Shown in pieces: positions 8,805 through 18,990 of a stretch of DNA of 64,000 bases. Source of the stretch: Pseudoalteromonas lipolytica (lineage in GTDB: Bacteria; Pseudomonadota; Gammaproteobacteria; Enterobacterales; Alteromonadaceae); NCBI RefSeq assembly GCF_900116435.1, contig NZ_FPAZ01000013.1:83757-147756 (forward strand). Reading direction: 5' to 3'. Under the pieces are notes generated by a model. The model was not told the origin of the DNA. It worked only from the letters and a program-made list of their open reading frames with translations, and did no database searches. How positions within the stretch are numbered: the stretch's first letter is position 1; the number at the start of each line of letters is the position of its first letter. The position numbers and the translations under genes are program-made.

Positions 8805-10121
8805 TTATTTGTTTAAGGCTAATTGCATTTCACGGTTACGCTGTAATTGCGCTAAGAAGTTATCTGCAATAGGTTTAAACTTGGCTAACTCATCACGAGG
8901 CAAGGGTTCTGACTTAGGCAGTTTTACCGTTTTAGGGTTACGGTGTACACCATTGACCAAAAACTCATAATGTAAGTGTGGGCCTGTTACACGCCCAGTG
9001 GCACCGACCGTACCAATTTTTTGGCCTTGCTTCACTTTCTGACCCGTTTTAACCATTTTTTTGTTTAAGTGTAAGTACTTAGTCACGTATTGAGTGCCAT
9101 GGCTAATAAAAACATAGTTACCGTTGTACTTACTGTAGCCTGCCTTAAGCACTTTACCATTACCAGCTGAAACAACCGGTGTGCCAGTGCGCGCGGCATA
9201 ATCGATACCGTTGTGTGGCTTAACTGTCTTTGTTACAGGGTGTAAACGGCGTGGGTTAAAGCTAGAGCTAATATATTTAAAGTTAACTGGTGCACGCAAG
9301 AAGGCTTTTTTCATGCTACGGCCTTCTGGAGTGTAAAAGTTACCATCTGTATGACGAATTGCTGTGTAGCGCTCGCCTTGGTTAATAAATTCTGCGGCAA
9401 TAATTTTACCGTCGCCAATATATTCACCGTCAACATAATGTGCTTCGTAAATTAAACCGAATTGGTCACCATTACGAATATCATTGGCAAAATCGACATC
9501 CCAACCAAAAATATCAGCAAAGTTCATAATTTGACGTTCGCTAAGGCCTGCGGCAATACCTGATGTCCAAAAGCTGCTATTAATCTCTCCACCGGCTGAT
9601 TTACTCAGCGTTTCTATCTCTTTACTATCGATAGAGGTGTCGTAGTTACCTTCTTCGTTTAAGGTAACGTATAAGGTATCTGTTTTTGAGATAACATAGC
9701 GAAGCTGTGCTAATGAGCCATCTTCTGCGGTTGCAAAGCTTAATACTTCACCTGGATGAATTTTTGTCAGTTTACGCGTTTCAGCGTTTGTATTGATTAG
9801 CTTGTGTAATGTTTGTGCGGAAAAGCCTGCACGTTTAAAAATAAGTGCTAAATTATCGCCATTGCGAACTTCATGGTCGATAAGGTCGTATTCTGGAAGT
9901 TTAGCTGCTGCTTGCTCAGAATTTAATTCAGTTAGTTTTTCGTTATCGTCAACTTTAACTTGTAATTCGTAGCGCTTGCCAATCTCAAGTGCATTCGCAC
10001 TGTTATCCTTTGATGCGGTGGCTTTTTCCGAAGGTAATAATGCTAAGCCAGCAATAGCAGAAACCAAACCGAGAATAAGCAGTTTGTGTTTTTTGGGGAG
10101 TTTGTGCACAACGTGAACCAT
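8805..10121 (-). CDS. mepM: M23 murein endopeptidase, MepM/OapA type
   Basis: A 438-residue periplasmic or membrane-anchored LytM peptidase. It has a cytoplasmic basic start, one transmembrane/signal anchor (about 13-30), an OapA/LysM-like domain (about 80-130), a linker domain, and a C-terminal M23 domain with the zinc ligands HNGID (His303, Asp307) and HLH (His382, His384). It cleaves peptidoglycan cross-links to allow insertion of new strands. Its position divergent from tyrS matches the mepM/tyrS neighbourhood of other gammaproteobacteria, although no anmK is present here. Confidence 0.9.
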   Translation of the reverse strand: MVHVVHKLPKKHKLLILGLVSAIAGLALLPSEKATASKDNSANALEIGKRYELQVKVDDNEKLTELNSEQAAAKLPEYDLIDHEVRNGDNLALIFKRAGFSAQTLHKLINTNAETRKLTKIHPGEVLSFATAEDGSLAQLRYVISKTDTLYVTLNEEGNYDTSIDSKEIETLSKSAGGEINSSFWTSGIAAGLSERQIMNFADIFGWDVDFANDIRNGDQFGLIYEAHYVDGEYIGDGKIIAAEFINQGERYTAIRHTDGNFYTPEGRSMKKAFLRAPVNFKYISSSFNPRRLHPVTKTVKPHNGIDYAARTGTPVVSAGNGKVLKAGYSKYNGNYVFISHGTQYVTKYLHLNKKMVKTGQKVKQGQKIGTVGATGRVTGPHLHYEFLVNGVHRNPKTVKLPKSEPLPRDELAKFKPIADNFLAQLQRNREMQLALNK

Positions 10122-10516
10122 AACGTGCCTTTTTCTGCTGTCAAGAAAATTAATTACTAATATTGCAGGATATACCTAAAATAGAGCAAATACCAGAGTT
10201 TTGTAGATTTAAACTGGCGCTATTTTACGCTAGAATTAGTAGGCGCGTTAAACTTTTTTGATTAAATTTGCAGCAGATGCCAAGAGTTAAACTAATTATG
10301 CATTAGTTAACTAAAGTACCTTCATTAAAATGCAATAACGCGGTATAAAGAACAATCACGCGCGCTGCCTTCGGGGCTTTTACTTAACACGGTTAAGTTA
10401 GCTTTATTTTTGTGCAGTATTTCTGGCGCTAACTAGCTAAATTTTAATGTTTTAGTTCTATTTTAACCCTAATAGGCCACCACGCCCGGTAAGCTGAATT
10501 TTTGGAGTAATACACA
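10122..10516. other. 395-bp divergent intergenic region (mepM/tyrS)
   Basis: Promoters for both genes must lie here. I see no tRNA, T-box or clear operator. The half nearer tyrS has short GC-rich inverted segments (around 10355-10400) that could fold in a leader, but nothing I can name. Confidence 0.4.
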
Positions 10517-11716
10517 GTGGATTTACAAACCGCTCTAGCTGAGATAAAACGCGGTGCAGAAGAGATATTAATTGAAGACGAATTAGTTGAAAAATTAAAG
10601 TCTGGTAAGAAGTTAAAGATCAAAGCGGGTTTCGATCCAACTGCGCCTGATCTACATTTAGGTCACACAGTACTTATCAATAAAATGAAAACCTTCCAAG
10701 ACCTAGGTCATGAAGTGATTTTCTTGATTGGTGATTTCACAGGTATGATTGGTGATCCAACGGGTAAAAACGTGACACGTAAACCGTTAACCCGTGATGA
10801 CGTGCTTGCAAATGCCGAAACATATAAAGAGCAAGTATTTAAGATTCTTGATCCTGCTAAAACAACGGTTGCATTTAACTCTACGTGGATGGAGACATTA
10901 GGTGCTGCGGGCATGATCAAACTGGCTGCGCGTCAAACAGTAGCACGTATGCTAGAACGTGATGACTTTAAAAAGCGTTATGCCGGTGGCCAATCTATTG
11001 CAATCCACGAATTTTTATATCCACTTGTTCAAGGTTGGGACTCAGTTGCATTAGAAGCAGACGTTGAACTAGGTGGTACTGATCAACGTTTTAATTTACT
11101 AATGGGTCGTGAGTTACAAAAAGACGAAGGTCAAAAGCCACAAACAGTGCTAATGATGCCGCTGCTTGAAGGGACTGACGGCGTACAAAAAATGTCTAAA
11201 TCATTAGGCAACTACATTGGTATTACTGATGAACCAAACGATATGTTTGGTAAAGTGATGTCAATTAGTGATGAGCTAATGTGGCGTTACTATGACTTAC
11301 TAAGTGCGTTATCTATTGAAGAAATTGCTGCGCTTAAGCAACGCGTTGCAGAGGGTGTTAATCCGCGTGATATTAAGATTGAACTGGCTAAAGAATTAAT
11401 TGCGCGTTTTCACAGCGCAGATGCAGCCGAAGGTGCACACCAAGATTTCATCAAACGATTCCAAAAAAATGCTTTACCAGATGAAATCCCTGAAGTGACT
11501 GTAACCATCGCTGAAGAGTCGGTCTTTATCACTAATTTGCTAAAAGAAGCAAACTTAGTAGCGAGTACGTCTGAAGCAATGCGAATGATCAAGCAAGGCG
11601 CAGTTAAAATTAATGGTGAAGAAAAAGTAACAGATACTAAGCTTGAAGTTGCAAAAGGCACCACTGAGATTTACCAAGTAGGTAAACGTAAGTTTGCAAA
11701 GATCACGGTTGCTTAA
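10517..11716 (+). CDS. tyrS: tyrosyl-tRNA synthetase
   Basis: A 399-residue class I synthetase with HLGH (47-50) in place of HIGH and KMSKS at 225-229. It carries the [14 protein letters not shown] block and a C-terminal S4 RNA-binding domain (about 335-399). It charges tRNA-Tyr. The start is GTG at 10517 after a GGAG site; no ATG is available nearby. A UUCG-loop terminator follows directly. Confidence 0.95.
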   Translation: MDLQTALAEIKRGAEEILIEDELVEKLKSGKKLKIKAGFDPTAPDLHLGHTVLINKMKTFQDLGHEVIFLIGDFTGMIGDPTGKNVTRKPLTRDDVLANAETYKEQVFKILDPAKTTVAFNSTWMETLGAAGMIKLAARQTVARMLERDDFKKRYAGGQSIAIHEFLYPLVQGWDSVALEADVELGGTDQRFNLLMGRELQKDEGQKPQTVLMMPLLEGTDGVQKMSKSLGNYIGITDEPNDMFGKVMSISDELMWRYYDLLSALSIEEIAALKQRVAEGVNPRDIKIELAKELIARFHSADAAEGAHQDFIKRFQKNALPDEIPEVTVTIAEESVFITNLLKEANLVASTSEAMRMIKQGAVKINGEEKVTDTKLEVAKGTTEIYQVGKRKFAKITVA

Positions 11717-11740
11717 TACTTCCATACTAAGCAAAACAAA

Positions 11741-11760
11741 AAACCAGCTTCGGCTGGTTT
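11741..11760 (+). terminator. tyrS terminator (UUCG tetraloop)
   Basis: AAACCAGC-ttcg-GCTGGTTT followed by more T residues: an 8-bp stem capped by a stable UUCG loop. Confidence 0.85.
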
Positions 11761-11771
11761 TTTTGTCGCAA

Positions 11772-12725
11772 TTAGTTAACGAGCAATAGTGTGGCTATTT
11801 CGATTGCAACGATTGATAGCAGCCAGAATGCTTTTGCTTGATTTAAACGGTTTATAAGCACAGGAATATCATCGGCAGTGGGTAATCGTTCGGTGCCTAC
11901 ACGCATTTTATTGTAACGTTCGCCTTGATAAAGTGCGGGGCCGCCAAGTTGTACGTGTAAGGCTGCTGAGGTCACACTTAATAACCAGCCAGTATTCGTT
12001 TGATAAAAATGTCTACCGTAGTATTTAATATAATGAATACTGTGTTTACTGGCATTGGTTGCCGCAATCGTGATGGCAACTAATCGAGTAGGTAGCCACT
12101 CAAGGACAAATAACAGCTTTGCGATAGGTTTTAAAAATGGACTATTTGGCTGTTGCTTTTTACGCCATGATTGGTGAATAAGCGTTAATAAACGATAAAC
12201 GATTGCGCTAATAGGGCCGCCGATTAAATAAAAGAATATAACGGCAAAATAATGCCTCGCACTTTGCAGCACCAATGACTCCATGGTGGCTTTACAGATA
12301 CCTGGCGATGAAAGTCGTGACACATCACGTGCAACCAAACTCGATAGTAGCTCTTTTGCGATAGCTTTTTGATTTTGTTTTATGAGTCTAGCAATACGCA
12401 GCGACTTCTTTTCTTGTAAGCGGCTACTTAGCAGTAAATATAAGATTAAGCCATTCAGTAACTCGGGGTAGAAAGCAAACTCTAAGAACAATACAACGAG
12501 AATGACTATCACTAGAACGGTCAAAGTAAAGGCAAGGGTAGAGGCAAGATATTGATAACTCGTGGGGTTTGAACGGTTATATAAACGCTCTCCCAAGGCT
12601 GCGAATATAATGCTTAAAAAAGTGTTGGGGTGATACCAGCTAACTAAGGGGAAAAAGCGCTCAGCAAGGAGCGCTATAAAAAATACAATAATGTCCAAAT
12701 GGGTTTGAACAAAATGTGTAATCAC
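11772..12725 (-). CDS. CobD/CbiB-family membrane protein
   Basis: A 317-residue polytopic protein. The middle resembles CbiB (adenosylcobinamide-phosphate synthase): RDVSRLSSPGICKATMESL, HYFAVIFFYLIGGPISAIVYR, WLPTRLVAI and the LGGPALYQGERY block. No cobalamin genes are nearby, so the enzymatic role is uncertain; AmpE is another distant relative of this fold. The start is GTG at 12725, one base after the mtn stop codon, so the two genes are almost certainly co-transcribed and coupled. Confidence 0.7.
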   Translation of the reverse strand: MITHFVQTHLDIIVFFIALLAERFFPLVSWYHPNTFLSIIFAALGERLYNRSNPTSYQYLASTLAFTLTVLVIVILVVLFLEFAFYPELLNGLILYLLLSSRLQEKKSLRIARLIKQNQKAIAKELLSSLVARDVSRLSSPGICKATMESLVLQSARHYFAVIFFYLIGGPISAIVYRLLTLIHQSWRKKQQPNSPFLKPIAKLLFVLEWLPTRLVAITIAATNASKHSIHYIKYYGRHFYQTNTGWLLSVTSAALHVQLGGPALYQGERYNKMRVGTERLPTADDIPVLINRLNQAKAFWLLSIVAIEIATLLLVN

Positions 12726-12726
12726 C

Positions 12727-13434
12727 TTATAAACTCACCGAGGTCAGTTTTTCTAATAGGGCCACAACCATTTTTGATGAATTAATTGATGCTGTTTCAA
12801 TGTACTCTTCAAATGACTGCGGTGATTCTTTACCCGCTATATCTGACATAGAACGAATAACCACAAACGGCGTTTCAAGTACGTGGCAAGCTTGAGCAAT
12901 TGCAGCACCTTCCATTTCTACGGCAAGCATTGTTGGAAATTCAGCACGTGTTTTTTCTATACGTACCGGGTCACACATAAACGAGTCGCCAGTACAAATT
13001 AGACCAATCATGGTCTTAACATCACTGATTTGGCTAATGCTTTGTTCTGCAGCTTCAATCAGTTTTGGGTGAGCTGCAAAACCAGCAGGCATTTGTGGTA
13101 CTTGACCGATTTCGTAACCAAACGCAGTAACATCAACATCGTGGTGACGCACTTCAGATGAAATAACCACATCACCCACATTTAATGACGGTTCAAAGCC
13201 ACCCGCAGAACCGGTGTTGATCACACAATCAGGTGTAAAGTTATCAATCAGTAACGTGGTCGCTACTGCAGACGCCACTTTACCGATGCCAGACTGAACA
13301 AGTGTTACTTTATTACCTGCTAATTCGCCTGTGTAGAATGTAAACCCTGCTTTTGTCATCGTGCTTGGGTTTGCCATTGCTTCGCGTAAAATTTTTACTT
13401 CTGGCTCCATCGCGCCAATAATACCAACGTGCAT
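12727..13434 (-). CDS. mtn: 5'-methylthioadenosine/S-adenosylhomocysteine nucleosidase
   Basis: A 235-residue enzyme starting [13 protein letters not shown]. Family motifs are NTGSAGGF (ligand binding), the GDSFMCD block and the catalytic region [10 protein letters not shown] with IRSMSDIA. It removes adenine from MTA and SAH, recycling methionine and feeding autoinducer-2 synthesis. ATG at 13434 follows AAGGAA; a longer reading adds 20 residues without a binding site. Confidence 0.93.
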   Translation of the reverse strand: MHVGIIGAMEPEVKILREAMANPSTMTKAGFTFYTGELAGNKVTLVQSGIGKVASAVATTLLIDNFTPDCVINTGSAGGFEPSLNVGDVVISSEVRHHDVDVTAFGYEIGQVPQMPAGFAAHPKLIEAAEQSISQISDVKTMIGLICTGDSFMCDPVRIEKTRAEFPTMLAVEMEGAAIAQACHVLETPFVVIRSMSDIAGKESPQSFEEYIETASINSSKMVVALLEKLTSVSL

Positions 13435-13494
13435 AATATTTGATTCCTTAGATTGAATAGGATGATTATACCTAAAAATGTATAAAACAAACAA

Positions 13495-13520
13495 AAAAGC
13501 AGACCCGAAAGTCTGCTTTT
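13495..13520. terminator. hairpin terminator
   Basis: 10-bp arms (AAAAGCAGAC / GTCTGCTTTT) around a 6-nt loop, downstream of the minus-strand DUF2726 gene and upstream of mtn. It insulates the two. Confidence 0.8.
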
Positions 13521-13537
13521 GCCACTATTATGACAAC

Positions 13538-14137
13538 TTATATTTCAGCAAGTGCGGTAGAGCTCGTATGAGCTTTTGCTTGAGATGGCGACAATACTGC
13601 AGGCTTTGTAACACGGTTGCGTGTTGGTCTTATCGGCGCTGCTGCAGGTTTCCCTAGCTTAAACATAATCGCATCACGGACTTCCCTTGGTTGATAACCC
13701 GATTTCACCTTCATACGAATATGAGGAATACCAGCCGCTTCTAATGCGCCACTAACAAACCAATCTCGCTGTGCTTTATGACCGTCTTTGTTGGTATTGT
13801 TTACTAAATCAACCGCTGCAACGATTGTTAGCTTTTCTTTATCGATAAGCACATAATCCAATTGCTTACCTTTTGCCTTCGTCATGGCTGCTCGCTTTGC
13901 TTTAACAGACAAGCCTTGCTTGCAGTCAATTAAATCGATTAGTTTTACGCGGCTTACAATTTTGTATTGATCGCCAACGGCACGTTCAAGAAGGTTTAAA
14001 AAAGCACTTTCAACTTGAGTAAAAACACTTTGTTTACGAGTGAAAGGGTACGGGTTTCCGCCATCATCGCTGAACTTTGACGCAACAACAGAAGCCACTA
14101 CGACTAAAACTAAAATTGATAATAAAGCGAATTCCAT
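13538..14137 (-). CDS. DUF2726 domain protein, membrane-anchored
   Basis: 199 residues: one N-terminal transmembrane helix (MEFALLSILVLVVVASVVAS), then a DUF2726 domain (about 30-150) with the KGKQLDYVLIDKEKLTIVA and GIPHIRMKV segments, then a basic disordered tail. The DUF2726 fold is related to restriction-endonuclease-like and topoisomerase-associated domains, but the function here is unknown. ATG at 14137 follows GGAG. Confidence 0.75.
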   Translation of the reverse strand: MEFALLSILVLVVVASVVASKFSDDGGNPYPFTRKQSVFTQVESAFLNLLERAVGDQYKIVSRVKLIDLIDCKQGLSVKAKRAAMTKAKGKQLDYVLIDKEKLTIVAAVDLVNNTNKDGHKAQRDWFVSGALEAAGIPHIRMKVKSGYQPREVRDAIMFKLGKPAAAPIRPTRNRVTKPAVLSPSQAKAHTSSTALAEI

Positions 14138-14217
14138 AAGGTAACTCCACAACAACAAATTGACACTGAAATATAAAAGCAATATGTGTGCCTAAGTGTC
14201 GGGAGTTACCAAATTAT

Positions 14218-15150
14218 TTAAGCAGTATAACCGCCAGCAACTCCTTTTACGGCAATTGCAACAGCATCGTGCGCATGAAGTGATTCGTAGTGGTTGATTT
14301 GCAACCAGTAATCGGCATACTCTTGCTCTTCTAACAGCCCTTTGATTTTACGAGCCGCGTCTTCACAGAACATCAGGTTTTGGCCATTTAAACGTGCAAA
14401 TTCTTGCTCGTCTTCACGTTTAACTGCCGCTTGCACAGGGGTTTTTAATTCACCTTCTAATGCATCTATTAAGCCAACCACATCAAAGCTGGTGAGAGCG
14501 TTATCAAGCTTCACTTTCACATTTGCAATTGATCGCTGAGAGTGGGGTGTGGCGACAATCCCTTCTGTTGTGCCCAGCCAGTTTAAAACCGTTTGTTTAT
14601 CAATTTGTTGCTCTGCAAATTTTTCATCAAATGCATGTTGAATTAATTGCCTTGCGAGTGCAGCTGAGCATGGGCAAGTCGATGAGTAAGTGACATCAAC
14701 CATTAGCTCAAAGCTTAATACACCTTGATTAATTTTGGCTATTAGGTGGATTGGGTAGTTTTTCCAACCCACTTTGCCACTCAACAAAGACTCACGACGC
14801 AATGGAAGCTCAAACTTAAATTCAATTTGTGCTTGGTCACTTAAATCATCATGGCTACTAATAAAGGTATCAAGTGCCTGAGCAAGTGTTTGTGGGTTCA
14901 CTTGCTGTTCAGTTGATAAGGTATCGAGTGCTAAAAATAAGCGCGACATGTGAATGCCTTTCGCATCTTCTTTATGTAAATTTACAAATGCGCGTGCTTT
15001 AGCAACTACATTTACAGGGGCAATATTGCGAGATTCAAAAATGAAAGGAAGTTCAATTTCGCCCATGCCAACCCAGTCTAATTTTCCTGTTCGTAAGGCG
15101 GGAGCCGTATCAGCAATATCTGGCATCGTGGTCTGCATGGTAATACTCAT
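14218..15150 (-). CDS. folE2: GTP cyclohydrolase IB (FolE2)
   Basis: About 310 residues. It has the MPDIADTAP N-terminal motif, a YSSTCPCSAALARQ metal-binding Cys motif in the middle, GIVATPHSQRSIA, and a FCEDAARKIKG segment near the end. It makes 7,8-dihydroneopterin triphosphate for folate or queuosine. This zinc-independent isozyme often backs up FolE under zinc limitation; I looked for a Zur operator upstream and saw none. The start at 15150 is the best ATG, though its binding site is weak. Confidence 0.92.
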   Translation of the reverse strand: MSITMQTTMPDIADTAPALRTGKLDWVGMGEIELPFIFESRNIAPVNVVAKARAFVNLHKEDAKGIHMSRLFLALDTLSTEQQVNPQTLAQALDTFISSHDDLSDQAQIEFKFELPLRRESLLSGKVGWKNYPIHLIAKINQGVLSFELMVDVTYSSTCPCSAALARQLIQHAFDEKFAEQQIDKQTVLNWLGTTEGIVATPHSQRSIANVKVKLDNALTSFDVVGLIDALEGELKTPVQAAVKREDEQEFARLNGQNLMFCEDAARKIKGLLEEQEYADYWLQINHYESLHAHDAVAIAVKGVAGGYTA

Positions 15151-15312
15151 TCTTTGCAATTATTAAAGCGCGGTATTTTACATGAAAAAATATAAAAAAC
15201 GCGGCGTTGATGAAAAAATTCTGTGTTTATCGCACAATATGAATATTTCATAAGGAATAGTGATAAAATTAGCTATGCTGTTTTTTTTAGATTATGTGCC
15301 TAAGCTTTATCT

Positions 15313-17640
15313 ATGATTGATTCTTCTTTGAGTCCGTGGGCTCGCACACTCTCAAGCTTTATATCAAAATACGGTGAATTCAAAACCGCCGCAGCTTGCT
15401 ATGCCCTGTTATTGGTTATGTCTTTAATATTGTCGTGTATGTTTTACTACGTGGCAGTTGGAACCGTAACCTTAGTTGATGTATTGGCTGTAATGTTTTT
15501 TACGGCTGTCGTATCGCCAATTTTAATTTCTGTATTGTTAAATTCTATTCGTCAGTTAGAAGCGTCATACAGTTACTTAGACAGTGCAACCAAACAAGAA
15601 AAGCTCTTAAACCAAACGTTAAAAGACAATATTAGTCGCCTTAATGAAGAAATTGACGAACGTAAAATGGCGTTTCATGCCAAACACCGAGCAATTGAAG
15701 AGTTAAGACGAGAAATTGCCGAGCGTAAGAAAACACAACAAGAGTTAGCACAACAGGGCATGTTACTTCGCTCTATTGTCGACTCCTCACCCGATTTATT
15801 CTACTACCGTGATAACAATGGTGTGTTCGCTGGGTGTAATAAAATGTTTGAAGAGGTGATTGGTAAAAGTAGCGAAGACCTGATTGGCAAAAGTGTCGAA
15901 GAAATTTACCCAAGCGATTATCTACCTGAAGTATTACGCACCGACAAAAAAGTGTCGCAGACTCATCAAGCACTCACTTTAGACGTTGAATACCCTGTAG
16001 GAGGGGAGAAACGTTGGTTTGAAATGCGTAAATTGCCGTTTATTAATGAAAAAGGTGAATACATAGGCTTACTTGCGTTCGGTCGTGATATCACCAGCCG
16101 TAAAGAAGCTGCTCAAGCGCTAGAGGCAGCCTACAAAGATAAAGGGAAATTCATTGCTACTCTGAGCCATGAATTAAGAACCCCACTTAATGGCATTGTT
16201 GGTTTAACCCGCATGCTACTCGATACTGAGCTCGATAAGCAGCAACGAAGCTGGTGTAATACGGTGTTCTCAAGTGCTGAAACGCTGGGTAATATCTTTA
16301 ATGATATTATAGATTTAGATAAAATTGATCGTGAGCAACTTGATATTGTAGCCGATTCAGTGAATGTTGCAGACTTCATCAATGATGTTGTGAACTTTGC
16401 GGGTTTAATTGCTGAACAAAAAGGCCTCGACTTTAATATCAAGCGTAAAGGCACGCTTGATGTGTATGCGTCTTTAGATCCGACCCGCCTTCGCCAAGTT
16501 GTTTGGAACCTTATTAATAATGCGGTGAAATTTACCCAGCAAGGTCATGTAGAACTCGAATGCCGCCGTGAAAATCGCCCAGATGGGCCTTGGTTAGTGA
16601 TGCGAGTGAGTGATACAGGACAAGGGATCCCTCAAGAGCAGCTACACCGTATTTTTGACATGTATTATAAAGCGCCAGATATAAATGGCACCAACGCAAT
16701 TGGCTCGGGAATTGGTTTAGCCGTAACCAAAGCATTGGTTAGTGCTATGAAAGGTGAAATACATGTTAGCAGCACAGAGGGCGAGGGCAGTGTATTCGTG
16801 GTAGAAATCCCCCTTAAACTTTGTATTGCGCCAACCGAGCAAAGCTATGCAGTTCGCAGCTTAAACATTTTGTTAGTTGAAGATGTGCCATTAAATGCTG
16901 AAATAGCAACTAACCTGTTAGAGCAGCGTGGTCACGAAGTTATTTGGGCTGAAACCGGTGAAGATGCGCTGTCGTTTGTTTACACCGAGGATGATTTAGA
17001 CTTAGTGCTATTAGATATGCAATTACCCGACATTAATGGTGATGAAGTAGCAAGGCAAATTCGTGATGATGAGCATTTTGATAACTTACCGATAGTTGCC
17101 CTTACCGCCAACGTAAGAAGCGCCGAAGAGGAGCTCGCTGGTATAAGTATTCAAGGTGCATTAGCAAAACCAATTAACACCACGAAGCTTGATAAAATGC
17201 TGGGTGAGCTATTTGATATTAAACAGCAAAAAGTACCTGACTCTGCACCTGTTAAAGCCGCTAAGCCGAAAGATCTTTCCGGTATCAAAGTAGAATTACT
17301 CGACATTGAAACCATTGAAGATTTTGTTGGCTCTATGGGGTTAGAGGTGTTTAAACGCAGCGCTGCGTTATTTGCTAAGCTTAACCCGCAGTATCAAACA
17401 GAATTAGCCGATGCTCTGGCTATAGACGACAGAGAAGAATATAAATCGGTAGCCCATAAGCTAAAAGGTGCTGCAGGTTCTGTTGGTTTAAACGATGTGC
17501 AATTACATGCTAAAAAGATGGAACACGGTGCGCTTGATGAGAGTGCAGAAGAACTGCAAGAGTGGTTAAGTGTTTTAGCAGACAAAATAAATGAAGGGCA
17601 TGAAGCCCTCCAATTATTTTTACAACAGTTAGAAGATTAG
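15313..17640 (+). CDS. arcB: aerobic respiration control sensor kinase ArcB
   Basis: A 775-residue tripartite hybrid kinase. Two transmembrane helices (about 24-48 and 52-76) are followed by a coiled coil, a PAS domain (about 150-262), HisKA with His286 (SHELRTP), HATPase (about 385-500, GSGIGLA), a receiver with Asp568 and an HPt domain with His715 (HKLKGA). The positions nearly match E. coli ArcB (His292, Asp576, His717). Cys175 aligns with redox-active Cys180, but the second redox cysteine is replaced by Trp235. The gene converges on arcA, leaving only 6 bp between stop codons. Confidence 0.9.
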   Translation: MIDSSLSPWARTLSSFISKYGEFKTAAACYALLLVMSLILSCMFYYVAVGTVTLVDVLAVMFFTAVVSPILISVLLNSIRQLEASYSYLDSATKQEKLLNQTLKDNISRLNEEIDERKMAFHAKHRAIEELRREIAERKKTQQELAQQGMLLRSIVDSSPDLFYYRDNNGVFAGCNKMFEEVIGKSSEDLIGKSVEEIYPSDYLPEVLRTDKKVSQTHQALTLDVEYPVGGEKRWFEMRKLPFINEKGEYIGLLAFGRDITSRKEAAQALEAAYKDKGKFIATLSHELRTPLNGIVGLTRMLLDTELDKQQRSWCNTVFSSAETLGNIFNDIIDLDKIDREQLDIVADSVNVADFINDVVNFAGLIAEQKGLDFNIKRKGTLDVYASLDPTRLRQVVWNLINNAVKFTQQGHVELECRRENRPDGPWLVMRVSDTGQGIPQEQLHRIFDMYYKAPDINGTNAIGSGIGLAVTKALVSAMKGEIHVSSTEGEGSVFVVEIPLKLCIAPTEQSYAVRSLNILLVEDVPLNAEIATNLLEQRGHEVIWAETGEDALSFVYTEDDLDLVLLDMQLPDINGDEVARQIRDDEHFDNLPIVALTANVRSAEEELAGISIQGALAKPINTTKLDKMLGELFDIKQQKVPDSAPVKAAKPKDLSGIKVELLDIETIEDFVGSMGLEVFKRSAALFAKLNPQYQTELADALAIDDREEYKSVAHKLKGAAGSVGLNDVQLHAKKMEHGALDESAEELQEWLSVLADKINEGHEALQLFLQQLED

Positions 17641-17646
17641 TTCTAA

Positions 17647-18363
17647 TTAGTTGTCAATTTTACCAATGAAGCGGTAGCCTTCACCATGGATGGTGCTGAT
17701 AAGCTCAGATGTGCTGTTATCGCTTTCAAAGTGTTTTCTAATACGACGAATTGTTACATCAACTGTACGGTCGTTAGCACGTAGCTCGCGGCCAGTCATA
17801 TGCTTAATAAGTTGCTCACGGCTAAAGATACGACCAGGAGAATCAAGCATTAAGCGTAACGCACGGTATTCACCTTTAGGCAGACGTTTAGCATCGCCAC
17901 TTGGTGATGTTAAACAACGGCTGTTTTCATCAAGTTCCCAACCGTTAAATGTAATAACACCATTTGTTTCGATATTAGCTTCTTCGCCACCTAACGCTGT
18001 ACGAGAGATTAGGTTGCGCGCACGAATCGTTAGTTCGCGAGGGTTGAACGGCTTAGTGATGTAATCATCTGCACCAATTTCAAGACCTAGAATACGGTCA
18101 ACGTCGTTGTCACGACCTGTTAAGAAAATCAGGCCAACATTGCGTTTTTGACGTAATTCACGAGCTAAGATTAACCCGTTTTTACCTGGTAGGTTGATGT
18201 CCATAACTACAAGGTTCACATCATCATTATTTGTAAGCTTGTCATGCATATCATCGCCATCAATGGCTTCAATAACTTTGTAACCTTCAGCTTCAAATAA
18301 ACTAACGAGGTTTAGTCGAGTTACGTCTTCATCCTCTACGATCAGAATGACTGGCGTTTGCAT
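17647..18363 (-). CDS. arcA: aerobic respiration response regulator ArcA
   Basis: A 238-residue OmpR/PhoB-family regulator. The receiver domain (1-120) has [12 protein letters not shown], with the phospho-acceptor Asp about residue 54, and the KPFNPREL lysine motif. A winged helix (about 135-235) carries [18 protein letters not shown], close to E. coli ArcA. It represses aerobic respiration genes under low oxygen. It lies tail-to-tail with arcB, an arrangement not found in E. coli, where the two genes are far apart. Confidence 0.93.
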   Translation of the reverse strand: MQTPVILIVEDEDVTRLNLVSLFEAEGYKVIEAIDGDDMHDKLTNNDDVNLVVMDINLPGKNGLILARELRQKRNVGLIFLTGRDNDVDRILGLEIGADDYITKPFNPRELTIRARNLISRTALGGEEANIETNGVITFNGWELDENSRCLTSPSGDAKRLPKGEYRALRLMLDSPGRIFSREQLIKHMTGRELRANDRTVDVTIRRIRKHFESDNSTSELISTIHGEGYRFIGKIDN

Positions 18364-18468
18364 TGTATATTAACCTTTTCGGAAATTTTATTTACAAAAA
18401 TTCGGTATTATCAAGCAAAACCGAATACTAGAGATTATAGGAGTAGATCCAATTGTTAACAAGTAAAA

Positions 18469-18990
18469 TCAATTTGGATAAAACTTAGCCATAGCTAACA
18501 ATCGAGATTGCACTTTAAAGTTCTGCTGCAATACGTGCTGCTTATTGATATACAGTCGGATTTTATTCCCTTCTTGAACCAGAGAGGCTATGCCGCCGTT
18601 TTCTAAAAAACTGATACTTTCACCTATTGTTAAAGTATCCAATGAAATTGTATCGGTCCAAAGTGGAAGTATATCATTTTCTAATGTTTCATCAATGTAT
18701 GTGATATCACAAAGTTGAGAAAGTTCAGAAATTTGCTGAGTTTTTTTAACTAATATCACATTAATTGGTTTGTTGTTAATTTGCAGTTCATCTCGGTCCT
18801 TCATAAATGCACCAGGACCACTATTTAAACTGTAAAAACAAAATGACACAGGGCGTGCAGTGTCATCATGTGTGAACTCAACAAACTTCGCAATTTGAAA
18901 TAAAAATGCCGATTTTACTTGGTCTGGTGACTTAGCCTGCGCGGGGTATGTTATAAGCACTAATACAAATAGATAAAAGAGCGCTCTCAT
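18469..18990 (-). CDS. YfiR-family (DUF4154) periplasmic protein
   Basis: 173 residues with a signal peptide (MRALFYLFVLVLITYPAQA), then KSAFLFQIAKFVEF, the FCFYS and NVILVKKTQ segments and the C-terminal MAKFYPN typical of YfiR/DUF4154 proteins. YfiR binds and represses the periplasmic CHASE8 domain of the diguanylate cyclase YfiN. Here its start overlaps the stop of an upstream histidine kinase by one base (TAATG), so the likely partner is that kinase. Confidence 0.8.
   Translation of the reverse strand: MRALFYLFVLVLITYPAQAKSPDQVKSAFLFQIAKFVEFTHDDTARPVSFCFYSLNSGPGAFMKDRDELQINNKPINVILVKKTQQISELSQLCDITYIDETLENDILPLWTDTISLDTLTIGESISFLENGGIASLVQEGNKIRLYINKQHVLQQNFKVQSRLLAMAKFYPN

Noticed and set aside
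15151..15312. Zur operator in front of folE2
   Set aside because: No palindrome resembling the gammaproteobacterial Zur box was seen in the folE2/arcB gap.
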